A DNA stretch of 39,252 nt from Phycisphaerae bacterium (GCA_030601745.1 JAUWBI010000028.1:1-39252), one strand, 5' to 3'. Shown: positions 1 through 7,266, numbered from the stretch's first letter. Translations and numbers: made by a program. Notes: generated by a model from the sequence alone, not told the origin.

Positions 1-628
1 CCGGGATTTTGAACTTACGGCGAAAATCCCTTTTGCGCTCCTGTGAGATTGGCTCTAAAAAACCATCTTCCTCGACGGCAGAATAAGCGGTAACAAACTG
101 TTTGCTCTGACCGATACCGGCCGCCGTCGCCTGGGCTGTCATTGCATCAGCGACGCTGATAAAGAAATCCGTCCGCTTCGCAGCCGATTTTTCAATGGCG
201 ATATAAAATTTATTCAGCCATTTGCTCTGATACGGATGAAACGCCAGGCCGTGTATCGTGTGCACAACTGCCGGTCGATTTTCTGCCCATTTTCCTTTCA
301 AGCTATAACCGGCAAATCTGCCTAATATCCCGGCCTTGGCTGAATGTGTATGGACGACGTCCGGCTCCAGACGCCGCAGATGCTTTTTGATTTGGCGATA
401 GCTTATAGTGTCATATAAGGGGCAGATTGCACGAATCAGTTTAGGTATGACTATTACATTATATTTCTGATTCTTTGTCTGTTCGAACAGTTCGCCTTCA
501 GGCCCTATCGCCGGCCCCGTAATCAGCGTAACATCGTGCCCGCGCTCCGCCAGCAGTTTGCAGGTTATTAACGTATTTTCCTGCGCCCCGCCTAAAATCA
601 ATCTTGTTATTATATGAACGATTTTCAA
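1..628 (-). CDS. GT4-family glycosyltransferase, N-terminal part (cut by window edge)
   Basis: About 209 N-terminal residues are visible on the minus strand; the gene runs off the left edge. The N-terminus reads LKIVHIITRLILGGAQENT, the usual opening of a GT-B fold glycosyltransferase of family GT4, followed by a HTHSAKAGILGR motif near residue 100 and a VVHTIHGLAFHPYQ segment, both typical of lipid- or polysaccharide-linked GT4 enzymes. The GT4 C-terminal nucleotide-sugar-binding half lies outside the window, so donor and acceptor cannot be named. I chose a TTG start at 626-628 because AGGGGG sits 6-7 bases upstream and no ATG fits the frame. It begins 20 bases after the truA stop and is probably the third gene of an asd-truA-glycosyltransferase transcript. 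Family assignment is firm; biological role is unknown. Confidence 0.85.
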   Translation of the reverse strand, partial: MKIVHIITRLILGGAQENTLITCKLLAERGHDVTLITGPAIGPEGELFEQTKNQKYNVIVIPKLIRAICPLYDTISYRQIKKHLRRLEPDVVHTHSAKAGILGRFAGYSLKGKWAENRPAVVHTIHGLAFHPYQSKWLNKFYIAIEKSAAKRTDFFISVADAMTAQATAAGIGQSKQFVTAYSAVEEDGFLEPISQERKRDFRRKFKIP

Positions 629-647
629 TATGCCCCCTGCATACGCT

Positions 648-1487
648 TTAGGCGTATTTAACGCACATCAAACACAATCCTGCAGCCGGCGCGATTGGTC
701 CTGCTGCCGTTCGGTCTTTTGCTTCGAGAATCTCATTTATCTTTTCCGGTCTCCATCTGCCGACACCGACCTCGACTAAAGTACCGACGATATTTCTAAC
801 CATATTATACAAAAAGCCGTCACCTTCTACATCAACATACACCCAGTCATTCTCGTATTGCGTATTGCGTACTGCGTATTCCGTGTTGTGTATATCTGTG
901 GCAAATTCTTGTGTCTTTTTTTCGCACGACGCATCACGCACGACGCACGACGAATTGACATCGCAGCGAAAAATTGTTCGCACTGAATTCTCACGTTGGT
1001 CCGCCGCCGATGCAAAGGATTTGAAATCCTTCTTGCCGACTAACATTTTTGCCGCCTCGGCCATAGCAGTAACATCAAGTTCTCTCCCCAGATGCCAGCA
1101 GTGTCTTATTTGCAGGACCGGCCGAAGTTGCCCCGTAAAAATCGTATAGCGGTACAATTTGCTTTTGACCGCACCTATCAAATCAAAACCCTGCGGAACC
1201 TCGACCACCTCGGCAACTGCAATATCAGCCGGCAGTCTGCCCGTAATCGCCTTCGCCAGATTCTCCACCGGTATCGCCGAATCGATTTGAACAAGCGCCA
1301 CCTGCCCCAGAGCGCTCACACCGGCATCGGTTCTGCTCGCCCCGAACACTCTAACTTCACCGCCGATGAGCTTTTCGATTGCCTCGGTAAGCACCCCCTG
1401 AATGGTTTTTAGTCCCGGCTGAATTTGCCAGCCGTGGTATGCGCTGCCGTCGTAGACAACCGTCAGTTTTATATTGCGAACCGCCAT
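648..1487 (-). CDS. truA: tRNA pseudouridine synthase A with repeat-derived insertion
   Basis: Converts uridines 38-40 of the tRNA anticodon arm to pseudouridine (family knowledge). The catalytic Asp is in GASRTDAGVSALGQ (D54); the C-terminal half has GDGFLYNMVRNIVGTL, the classic TruA signature. At 279 residues it is somewhat longer than usual. The excess is residues ~178-213 (window 849-956), which match no part of a normal TruA and are the in-frame translation of short repeat words found elsewhere in the window between genes. The insertion splits the expected strand pair between CDVN and DWVYVDVEG. The frame is intact, so the gene may still be functional if the insert loops out. ATG at 1485-1487 starts 9 bases after the asd stop, so the two are probably co-transcribed. 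Confidence 0.93.
   Translation of the reverse strand: MAVRNIKLTVVYDGSAYHGWQIQPGLKTIQGVLTEAIEKLIGGEVRVFGASRTDAGVSALGQVALVQIDSAIPVENLAKAITGRLPADIAVAEVVEVPQGFDLIGAVKSKLYRYTIFTGQLRPVLQIRHCWHLGRELDVTAMAEAAKMLVGKKDFKSFASAADQRENSVRTIFRCDVNSSCVVRDASCEKKTQEFATDIHNTEYAVRNTQYENDWVYVDVEGDGFLYNMVRNIVGTLVEVGVGRWRPEKINEILEAKDRTAAGPIAPAAGLCLMCVKYA
849..956. repeat. In-frame repeat-word insertion inside truA
   Basis: About 108 bases (36 codons, a multiple of three) made of three blocks on the plus strand: a CGTATTG/CGTACTG/CGTATTC word array, a TCTGTGGCAAATTCTTGTG segment, and a CGCACGACGCATCACGCACG array. The same word types occur between genes at 6940-6978, 9420-9600, 28540-28576 and 35441-35490. Limits are approximate because they are inferred from where TruA family similarity stops and resumes. 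Confidence 0.7.
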
Positions 1488-1496
1488 TACCGACGA

Positions 1497-2498
1497 TTAT
1501 AGCAGCTTCTCCGCAATCTGCACGGCATTTAGCGCTGCGCCTTTTCGAAGCTGGTCGCCCGCAACCCAGATATTAATGCCGCGGTTCTCAGCTATCGACG
1601 CATCCTGCCGGATTCGCCCAACCAGAATATCATCTTTCCCCGTCGCATCGATAGGCATCGGGAACCGGTTGTTTTCCCGGTCGTCCAGTACTGAAACGCC
1701 CGGCGCCGTGCTCAAAAGGTCCCGCACCTGCTCAGGCGTAATCGGGTCCGCAAATTCAAGATTGATACTCTCGCAGTGCGCCCGCAAAACCGGTATCCGA
1801 ATACACGTGCACGTAATCGCAATCTCCGGACAGTCGAAAATCTTCCGCGTCTCGTTGACCATTTTCACCTCTTCCAGGTTGTACCCGTTAGCATCGAGTG
1901 CCGAGTTATGGCTGAAGCAGTTAAACGCAATTTGATACGGAAACGCCTCGCACGTCGGCTCTCTCCCATCGAGAATTTCGCGAGTTTGACTTTCCAGCTC
2001 GAACATCGCTCTCATCCCCGCCCCGCTCGCCGCCTGGTACGTGCTTACCACCATTCGCTTGACCGGATTGGCCTTGTGCAGTGGCCAGACCGGAACTATC
2101 CCGATAATCGTCGAGCAGTTCGGATTCGCAATGATGCCTTTATGTTCCTGAATCTTTTGCGGATTTATCTCCGGAATGACAAGCGGGACATCCGCGTCCA
2201 TTCTAAACGCCGACGAGTTATCCACCACTACCGTCCCCGCTTCCACGGCAGCCGGCACAAATTCCTTACTTCTCGCTCCGCCGGCACTGAACAACGCAAT
2301 ATCGATTCGGCTGAAACTTTTCTTTGTCAATTCTTCAACGATATACTTTTTGCCTTTGAATTCGATTTTCTTACCAGCCGACCTGTTGCTCGCAAGCATC
2401 TTCAGAGAATCGAACGGGAAATCCCGCTCTTTTAGGATTTTCAAAAACTCCTGCCCGACCGCTCCGGTTACTCCCGCAATCGCCAGATTGCAACCCAT
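1497..2498 (-). CDS. asd: Aspartate-semialdehyde dehydrogenase
   Basis: Reduces aspartyl-4-phosphate to aspartate semialdehyde, the branch point to lysine/diaminopimelate, threonine and methionine. The protein opens with an NADP-binding Rossmann motif (AIAGVTGAVGQEFL), has the catalytic cysteine in NPNCSTI, and the downstream GAGMRAMFELESQ segment usual for the family; 333 residues is normal length. I started it at the ATG at 2496-2498 because AGGAG lies about 8 bases upstream and the protein then starts directly at the Rossmann strand. An upstream in-frame start at 2573 would add 25 residues unlike the family. It is the first gene of a minus-strand operon with truA and a glycosyltransferase. 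The product also feeds the methionine branch represented by the metXW gene in this window. Confidence 0.94.
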   Translation of the reverse strand: MGCNLAIAGVTGAVGQEFLKILKERDFPFDSLKMLASNRSAGKKIEFKGKKYIVEELTKKSFSRIDIALFSAGGARSKEFVPAAVEAGTVVVDNSSAFRMDADVPLVIPEINPQKIQEHKGIIANPNCSTIIGIVPVWPLHKANPVKRMVVSTYQAASGAGMRAMFELESQTREILDGREPTCEAFPYQIAFNCFSHNSALDANGYNLEEVKMVNETRKIFDCPEIAITCTCIRIPVLRAHCESINLEFADPITPEQVRDLLSTAPGVSVLDDRENNRFPMPIDATGKDDILVGRIRQDASIAENRGINIWVAGDQLRKGAALNAVQIAEKLL

Positions 2499-2534
2499 CG
2501 CTAAATCTCCTGAATCACTTTTCGCACACACAAC

Positions 2535-2565
2535 AAGAGGCAGCCGAAACCACGACTGCCCTCTT
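2535..2565 (-). promoter_or_regulatory. Hairpin in the asd leader
   Basis: AAGAGGCAG at 2535-2543 pairs with CTGCCCTCTT at 2556-2565 with one bulged C, enclosing a 12-base loop. It sits between the proposed promoter and the asd start. It could be an attenuator or RNA stability element; no lysine riboswitch features are seen. Confidence 0.4.
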
Positions 2566-2586
2566 AAAACCATTATTCGGCTGATA

Positions 2587-2615
2587 ATCCTACTCTATTT
2601 ACCCCCAAAAAGCAA
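2587..2615 (-). promoter_or_regulatory. Probable promoter of the asd-truA operon
   Basis: On the minus strand TTGCTT (2615-2610), a 17-base spacer and TAGGAT (2592-2587). Transcription would start near 2580, giving a leader of about 80 bases before asd. Matches are moderate. Confidence 0.45.
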
Positions 2616-2629
2616 TATTTATTTCCCCT

Positions 2630-2644
2630 CCCCATTTTCTGGGG
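2630..2644. repeat. Degenerate REP-like hairpin upstream of the RAYT
   Basis: CCCCA, a 5-base loop TTTTC, then TGGGG, about 50 bases before the transposase start. It resembles a shortened version of the downstream palindromes and may be the 5' REP of the unit. Confidence 0.4.
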
Positions 2645-2694
2645 GGCTTATTTAATTTATTGACATCTTTTCACTATCGCATTACGTTCAACCT

Positions 2695-3144
2695 ATGTCC
2701 AAAACATTAGGATATATGATCACTTGGACAACTTATGGAACTTGGCTACAAGGGGATTTAAGAGGATACGTAAAGAATGGAAAAACTCTACCTGCCGACA
2801 AACTCTTAAGTAATGCTGGTGCCCGCAAACTCTTCCAGAAACCTGTCAGGCTCTCCAAAACCCAGCAGAAAATAGTACGAAATGCCATCCTCGCTGAGGC
2901 AAAAAAGCTCAATCAAAACATTTTTGCTTTGGCTATAACCTCAAATCATATTCACATTGTTGTCGTATATATCCCGAAACCAATTGGCACAGTAGTATCC
3001 CATTACAAAAATGCTGCCCGCCTTGCATTAAGAACAAAGGCAAATCTTGTGAGAGTTTGGACAAAAGGGTACGACAAAAGATACTGCTTTGATAAAGCAT
3101 CATTGCGAAAAAGAATTGACTATGTACGCGCACACAGCAAATAA
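2695..3144 (+). CDS. REP-associated tyrosine transposase (Y1/RAYT, IS200-like fold)
   Basis: A 149-residue protein of the Y1 transposase superfamily. The N-terminus GYMITWTTYGTWLQGD is the usual RAYT opening, and TSNHIHIVV (around residues 82-90) carries the metal-binding His-x-His (HUH) motif. A Tyr in SHYKNAARLALR (around residue 102) is the candidate nucleophile. RAYTs nick single-stranded DNA at REP hairpins and are thought to spread them; they are normally single-copy and lack IS ends. That fits here: three near-identical palindromes (CCCCCAGG, 5-base loop, CCTGGGGG) follow within 1 kb, two of them directly downstream, and a degenerate one precedes the gene. No strong Shine-Dalgarno is visible; TTGACA at 2660-2665 would place the transcript start almost at the ATG. 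The gene looks intact. Confidence 0.85.
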   Translation: MSKTLGYMITWTTYGTWLQGDLRGYVKNGKTLPADKLLSNAGARKLFQKPVRLSKTQQKIVRNAILAEAKKLNQNIFALAITSNHIHIVVVYIPKPIGTVVSHYKNAARLALRTKANLVRVWTKGYDKRYCFDKASLRKRIDYVRAHSK

Positions 3145-3161
3145 ACATTCAACATATTTAG

Positions 3162-3182
3162 CCCCCAGGTTTATCCTGGGGG
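3162..3182. repeat. REP-like palindrome copy 1
   Basis: CCCCCAGG, loop TTTAT, CCTGGGGG: a perfect 8-bp stem preceded by TTTAG. It lies 18 bases after the transposase stop. The stretch to copy 2 carries repeated TTGTCGTTATAT-type words. Confidence 0.85.
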
Positions 3183-3232
3183 GTTGTCGTTATATTAAGT
3201 TTGTCGTTATATTTGATTTGTCGTATATTTAG

Positions 3233-3253
3233 CCCCCAGGTTTATCCTGGGGG
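3233..3253. repeat. REP-like palindrome copy 2
   Basis: Same 8-bp stem, 5-base loop and TTTAG preceding context as copy 1, in the same orientation, 71 bases further on. It ends about 80 bases before the DUF5131 gene. Confidence 0.85.
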
Positions 3254-3335
3254 TGCGTCTATACTCAATAAATCCCTTGCTTTTTACCCTCCAGGCATTA
3301 TCTTTTATGTATAATGGATTTTCTCCGGAGACAAA

Positions 3336-4229
3336 ATGGCCCAGAATTCCAAAATTGAATGGACTGAATCCACCTGGAACCCCGTTACCGGCTGCACAAA
3401 AATCAGCGCCGGCTGCAAAAACTGCTACGCCGAACGTATGGCGTTACGTCTAAAAGCCGCCGGCAGCCCCAATTATCTCAACGGTTTCCGTGTTACACCA
3501 CATCCCCACGTCCTTAAAATACCTTTGCGGTGGAAACGGCCCCGCATAATTTTTGTAAATTCAATGAGTGACCTATTTCACAGGGACGTTCCTTTTGATT
3601 TCATCTCGAAAATCTTTGACATTATGTGCCAGGCATCTCATCACCGATTTCAAATACTAACGAAGCGCTCTCACCGTTTGTTGCAATTGAATCCCAAACT
3701 CACTTGGCCGCAAAACGTTTGGATGGGTGTTACTGTCGAAAGCCCCGATTACATTTTTCGCATAGACCACCTGAGGCAAACCTCTGCTGCGATAAAATTT
3801 GTATCTTTCGAGCCGCTCTTGGGCCCAATTCCTAATATCGCTCTCGAAGCTATCGACTGGGTCATTGTTGGCGGCGAATCCGGCCCAAACGCAAGGCCAA
3901 TGAAAGCCGAGTGGGCTATTGATATACGCGACCAATGCCTTGCTGCAGACGTTCCTTTCTTCTTCAAACAATGGGGCGGCACAAACAAGAAAAAAACCGG
4001 CCGAATACTTGATGGTCAAACCTGGGACCAAATGCCAGCAGCAATCCCAAAAATCTTTAGCCCCCAGGTTTATCCTGGGGGGTTATTTTATCCTCCCAAT
4101 TTATTCGGGAGTCAAACTCTACTATCGGCAAAGCCATTTACCATATGCAATTACACCTTATCTTTCTATAATCCATCTTCAGAGCGTTCCACATTTCTAC
4201 CGTTTCTTTGCACAAAGCTACTTTATTGA
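3336..4229 (+). CDS. Three-Cys-motif DUF5131 (phage Gp37/Gp68) family protein
   Basis: The N-terminus KIEWTESTWNPVTGC and the spaced cysteines C20, C27 and C30 (GCTKISAGCKNCYAE) define this family, which is related to radical-SAM enzymes and probably binds an iron-sulfur cluster; its reaction is unknown. Other family hallmarks are FVNSMSDLFH, VWMGVTVE, FEPLLGPI, WVIVGGESGPNARPM and FFFKQWGG. The family normally ends soon after the sequence seen here as GRILDGQTWDQMP (about residue 235). The following ~60 residues are abnormal: they begin with a translated REP palindrome and end antisense to the convergent gene, so the native stop was probably lost. The start has GGAGAC 6-7 bases upstream. The convergent gene encodes TcmP, the protein family named as the partner of this one. 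Confidence 0.88.
   Translation: MAQNSKIEWTESTWNPVTGCTKISAGCKNCYAERMALRLKAAGSPNYLNGFRVTPHPHVLKIPLRWKRPRIIFVNSMSDLFHRDVPFDFISKIFDIMCQASHHRFQILTKRSHRLLQLNPKLTWPQNVWMGVTVESPDYIFRIDHLRQTSAAIKFVSFEPLLGPIPNIALEAIDWVIVGGESGPNARPMKAEWAIDIRDQCLAADVPFFFKQWGGTNKKKTGRILDGQTWDQMPAAIPKIFSPQVYPGGLFYPPNLFGSQTLLSAKPFTICNYTLSFYNPSSERSTFLPFLCTKLLY
4061..4081. repeat. REP-like palindrome copy 3, inside the DUF5131 reading frame
   Basis: Identical stem and loop with the same TTTAG before it. It is translated as SPQVYPGG within the C-terminal tail of the DUF5131 gene, so it appears to have landed at or near that gene's original end. Confidence 0.85.
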
Positions 4230-4392
4230 AACCATATTTACTTTTCAATTGATTAAGTATTATTAAATAAATCATGTATCTGGTTTTAAAATCAATTTTC
4301 TTACCCCAATTAGAAGATTCCCCTAAGTATTTTACCCAACTTTTATCTGTACACCCGTTAATAGTACTTTGAAGCCCTCGTAATGAACCCAA
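4138..4392 (-). pseudogene. C-terminal end of the TcmP-SPL gene, displaced by a frameshift
   Basis: About 84 residues that complete the SPL-like domain. In this frame the sequence reads PERITLGSLRGLQ just upstream of 4392, and ends with KVALCKETVEMWNAL and RKIRCNCIW, the expected radical-SAM/SPL tail with conserved cysteines. The upstream frame stops at 4395 after MPGLRE. Adding one base to the run of four A (plus strand 4416-4419) restores one reading frame of about 706 residues from 6257 to 4138. There is no separate start signal. The 3' end overlaps the abnormal tail of the convergent DUF5131 gene by 92 bases. The defect may be a real mutation or an assembly error. Confidence 0.75.
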
Positions 4393-4394
4393 AG

Positions 4395-6257
4395 TTATTC
4401 TCTCAGGCCAGGCATAAAATTATCAAATAAAATATCAAGTAATTCCAAGTAGTGCTCTTGCCAATTTTTCACAGGCACCATAGGGTCAATTCTAATCCTC
4501 ACCTCATAGCCAGCATCAAAAACTTTTTTGGCGGCCTCAATTCTCTTTAAGACCGACGGTGCCTTTTCCCACCTCTTAGCAACGGGAATAGCGTTTAGGC
4601 TAAAACCAATTATTACTTGATTATGAGGCTCAATCTCTAAAAGGTTCTTCACATTTGAAGACTTTGTTAAAAATAAAACCTTATGCCGGCCTTGTGTTTC
4701 GAACATAGGAACAATGAACTTTGAAAAAGGTAATTCATCATTTTCATGCATTAAAGAATCAGCAATTTCACCTGCATTCAGGATTTCAGGAGTTTTTACT
4801 TCTTCCAGAAATTTTCGGGTATGGCTTTCTATTTTCTCGTACGGTTTGACTACCGGAGATGTTCCGTTAGGTTGAAATCGAAAAGTTCCTTTCAGATAAC
4901 ACCACGCACAATCGTACGGGCAACCGTAAGCCCATTTTAACTCGACAAAATGCGGACATATAACATCTGTTCTCTTTTTGGGTAATGGTGTTTTGTCAAA
5001 CCTTGTAATAATGGAACCATCGTTAACACGTCCAACCACAGTTTCCTTTTTACCATCAAGCTGCTCATATTCTTTATAGTGTACTTTAACCTTACTAACT
5101 GTTCTTGGAATTGAAACAGATGAATTGGCTTGGATTGGGTTACCTTTAGGGAAAATTACTTTGTCTTTACCGCTTAATCCTCTTTCGGTCTTAGAGGTGA
5201 CTCTATGTATCTTGACCCTGTGCGCGTTCTCAAGTTCTTTTAATGCTTGCCTAAAATGCTTATCGATATACGGTGGTTCAGAATACCATGGATGGCATAT
5301 TTTTTCTTGAACGTCATCATAGGTAAGAGTTTCAGCTTTAAATTTTTCCAATAGGTATTTCTTCAATTCCTCTATGTCGTGAATATCGAATAATCTCATT
5401 TGAGATCGTGTGGCGATGTCCTCAGGCCCCAAATAAGCAAAATCGCCTCGCGCACTTTGGTTAAACATTATACTTTTCATTATGTAATGGCCTTTGTCGC
5501 TATTGTTAGCATGCAGCAAGTAGTAAAGAGTTTGTATCTTTTCAGATGTGCATACCCTGAAGGGCCAACTATATTCCACGTTGGCCACCTCGTGCAACTG
5601 CTCTCGATATAGGTCGATCAAAGCAATCTCTGGCTTTTTCGATGACTTAAGAATATTTTTCCACTTATCTGTTCCAAACAGCTCATTGAAGGTATCCTTC
5701 AATTCATCAAGCTGAATAAAACGCGATATATCCCTCACCATAAAAGTGAAGAACACTTCTGTCTTTGGATTGGATAATATCTGCTCTATAATCCTGAAAG
5801 GAATTCCACTAAATCCGAAAGGGTCTACGAAAAAAAAGGATGGAACGAGAACACCCTTTTCCTTTCCCAGATGCTTGAAGATACCATCGATGACATTAGC
5901 AAATTCGCCATTTTCTTTCATGACGGTTATTTTTCGCCAATTTTTAATATTTGCCTTTTCCCGTTCTAAAACTTTCTCAAGATTGCCAAAATTATCCTTG
6001 TCTTTTTCGATAAAGACGCATATGAACTCACCAAAATATTTGCTCAGCTTATCCGCTAGTTTCAAGGCGATAAGAGGCGAGCCTAGTGCGCCATCACTGT
6101 ATTCACATCTGCCTGCAAATCCGTCAAAATAGCAAATTTTTGGGTTCCATTTCCCAAGAATGGGTATCCAGGCTGCAAGGTATTTCTCCAGCAAAATATG
6201 TTTTACTCTCGTGTGCTCTCTATATTCCCATTTTTCTGGTGCTGAATCCTTAGACAT
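4395..6257 (-). CDS. tcmP: TcmP fused to an SPL-like radical-SAM domain (main fragment of a frameshifted gene)
   Basis: Residues ~1-370 match the three-Cys-motif partner protein TcmP: HTRVKHILLEKYLAAWIPIL, YFDGFAGRCEYSDG, GSPLIALKLA, and FFFVDPFGFSGIPF, which resembles a SAM-methyltransferase DPPY-like region. After a linker, residues ~430-620 form an SPL-like radical-SAM domain with ELKWAYGCPYDCAWCYLKGT (Cys-x3-Cys-x2-Cys) and RIRIDPMVPV. TcmP is typically a separate gene beside a DUF5131 gene; here both occur, with TcmP also carrying its own radical-SAM domain. The second ATG (6255-6257) is preferred because AAAAGGA lies 6 bases before it. The frame stops early: the missing C-terminus continues in another frame at 4392-4138, so the gene is frameshifted near 4416-4419. 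Function of the family is unknown. Confidence 0.85.
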   Translation of the reverse strand: MSKDSAPEKWEYREHTRVKHILLEKYLAAWIPILGKWNPKICYFDGFAGRCEYSDGALGSPLIALKLADKLSKYFGEFICVFIEKDKDNFGNLEKVLEREKANIKNWRKITVMKENGEFANVIDGIFKHLGKEKGVLVPSFFFVDPFGFSGIPFRIIEQILSNPKTEVFFTFMVRDISRFIQLDELKDTFNELFGTDKWKNILKSSKKPEIALIDLYREQLHEVANVEYSWPFRVCTSEKIQTLYYLLHANNSDKGHYIMKSIMFNQSARGDFAYLGPEDIATRSQMRLFDIHDIEELKKYLLEKFKAETLTYDDVQEKICHPWYSEPPYIDKHFRQALKELENAHRVKIHRVTSKTERGLSGKDKVIFPKGNPIQANSSVSIPRTVSKVKVHYKEYEQLDGKKETVVGRVNDGSIITRFDKTPLPKKRTDVICPHFVELKWAYGCPYDCAWCYLKGTFRFQPNGTSPVVKPYEKIESHTRKFLEEVKTPEILNAGEIADSLMHENDELPFSKFIVPMFETQGRHKVLFLTKSSNVKNLLEIEPHNQVIIGFSLNAIPVAKRWEKAPSVLKRIEAAKKVFDAGYEVRIRIDPMVPVKNWQEHYLELLDILFDNFMPGLRE

Positions 6258-6354
6258 ATCCATTCCTTTTCTTGTTCAGGCACGGCATGGCGTATAACGT
6301 TTCCCGGCTTTGCGAAGTCTAAAGCATTCGGCCCCAGCCGCAGCCCAGACACTT

Positions 6355-6765
6355 CTATCCCGAAAGCCCAAACAGCCATTTGCCAAAAGCGATAACCTCC
6401 GGCAGTCTCCCCTCCGGTACAAACACCCAGCCATCCTCCACACGCAGGAAAAAACTCCCCGGATTATCGTACTCTCGCCCTGAAAACCCTTTCCCGTCGG
6501 CTCGACCCGTAGCCCAAACATGTGCCTCAACGAAACACAGCTCATCGAACAGCTCTCTGCCCGAATGTACTATCTCAACTTTATTCACGCCGGAATAGCT
6601 CTTAGCTATCAGCGCCCGCATCCCATCCTCAGGATTCGCATAAACCACCTGCCCTTTCAGCACCCGCAACTGTCCTGCTGAATAAACCAATAGACCGGCC
6701 GCAACAACCCCTGCCGCCAACGCAAGCCCAGCCACACCTAATAGTAATTTCTTACCTCGACTCAT
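6355..6765 (-). CDS. Small membrane-anchored protein of unknown function
   Basis: 136 residues. The N-terminus is two or three positive residues followed by a hydrophobic segment (about residues 7-27), so a membrane anchor or uncleaved signal; the remaining ~105 residues would lie outside the cytoplasm. The distal part has features such as VVYANPEDGMRALIAK, VEIVHSGRELFDELCFVEAHVWA and a final FGLSG. I recognise no family. It is likely a real gene because AGGAG stands 8 bases before the ATG and the protein has a sensible signal-plus-domain layout. It sits alone, about 90 bases upstream of the TcmP gene in the same direction. Confidence 0.65.
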   Translation of the reverse strand: MSRGKKLLLGVAGLALAAGVVAAGLLVYSAGQLRVLKGQVVYANPEDGMRALIAKSYSGVNKVEIVHSGRELFDELCFVEAHVWATGRADGKGFSGREYDNPGSFFLRVEDGWVFVPEGRLPEVIAFGKWLFGLSG

Positions 6766-6779
6766 ACAATATTCTCCTT

Positions 6780-7252
6780 TTTTAACTGCACACCATCCAA
6801 TTTTCCCGCTTCATTTTACCCACGAACTACAATAGTTAAAAGTATTTTATAAACTCCGCGAAATCTGTTTACCCCGTTAGAAATGTACCTTCTCTTTTTC
6901 TAACGGGGCGCAATCTGCGTCTAAAAAACTCCTCTAACGACATACGCAATACGCATCACGCAATACGAGATACGAAATTGACTATTTTTTAACTTTAGGC
7001 ACTTTAGCTCACTTTAGGCACTTTAGTTCACTTTAATTTCTTTGCGTTAATCTGCGTCTAATTTTTCTCCGTGAAATCCGCGAAATCCGTGGTTAAAATT
7101 CTCTTGACACATAACAAAATATATTGTATAATACATATCTAACTAATAGGCTAAAATAATCAATAATCGATGGTGAATAATCAACAGTCAATAACCAATT
7201 ACCAATTACCAATAACCAATTACCAATTACCAATAACCAATTACCAATAACA
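6780..7252. repeat. Intergenic zone of several short repeat-word arrays
   Basis: No gene. It holds in order: AACTCCGCGAAATCTG-type words (6850-6930), an ATACGCAATACGCATCACG array (6940-6978), an ACTTTAGGC/ACTTTAGCTC array with 9-10-base units (6991-7036), CCGTGAAATCCGCGAAATCC words (7066-7100), and an ACCAATTACCAATA array of 8-9-base units (7177-7252). All but the last recur elsewhere in the window. Confidence 0.75.
7104..7132 (+). promoter_or_regulatory. Perfect-consensus sigma70 promoter
   Basis: TTGACA (7104-7109), a 17-base spacer and TATAAT (7127-7132): an exact match in both boxes and spacing. Transcription should start near 7139 and run right into the repeat-rich unit that ends at the 7735-7755 hairpin. 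Confidence 0.75.
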
Positions 7253-7266
7253 AAGGAGCATTTCTC

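Noticed and set aside
1776..2435. Plus-strand frame of 219 codons
   Set aside because: Antisense to asd with no start signals or recognisable domain.
2499..2573. Longer asd start at 2573
   Set aside because: Adds 25 residues unlike the family; the ATG at 2498 has a proper AGGAG and starts at the Rossmann strand.
6276..6545. Minus-strand frame of 89 codons overlapping the small membrane protein gene
   Set aside because: Lies in another frame of the better supported 136-residue gene and lacks start signals.
7177..7252. CRISPR array in the ACCAATTACC tract
   Set aside because: Units are 8-9 bases, contiguous and degenerate, with no spacers and no cas genes in the window.
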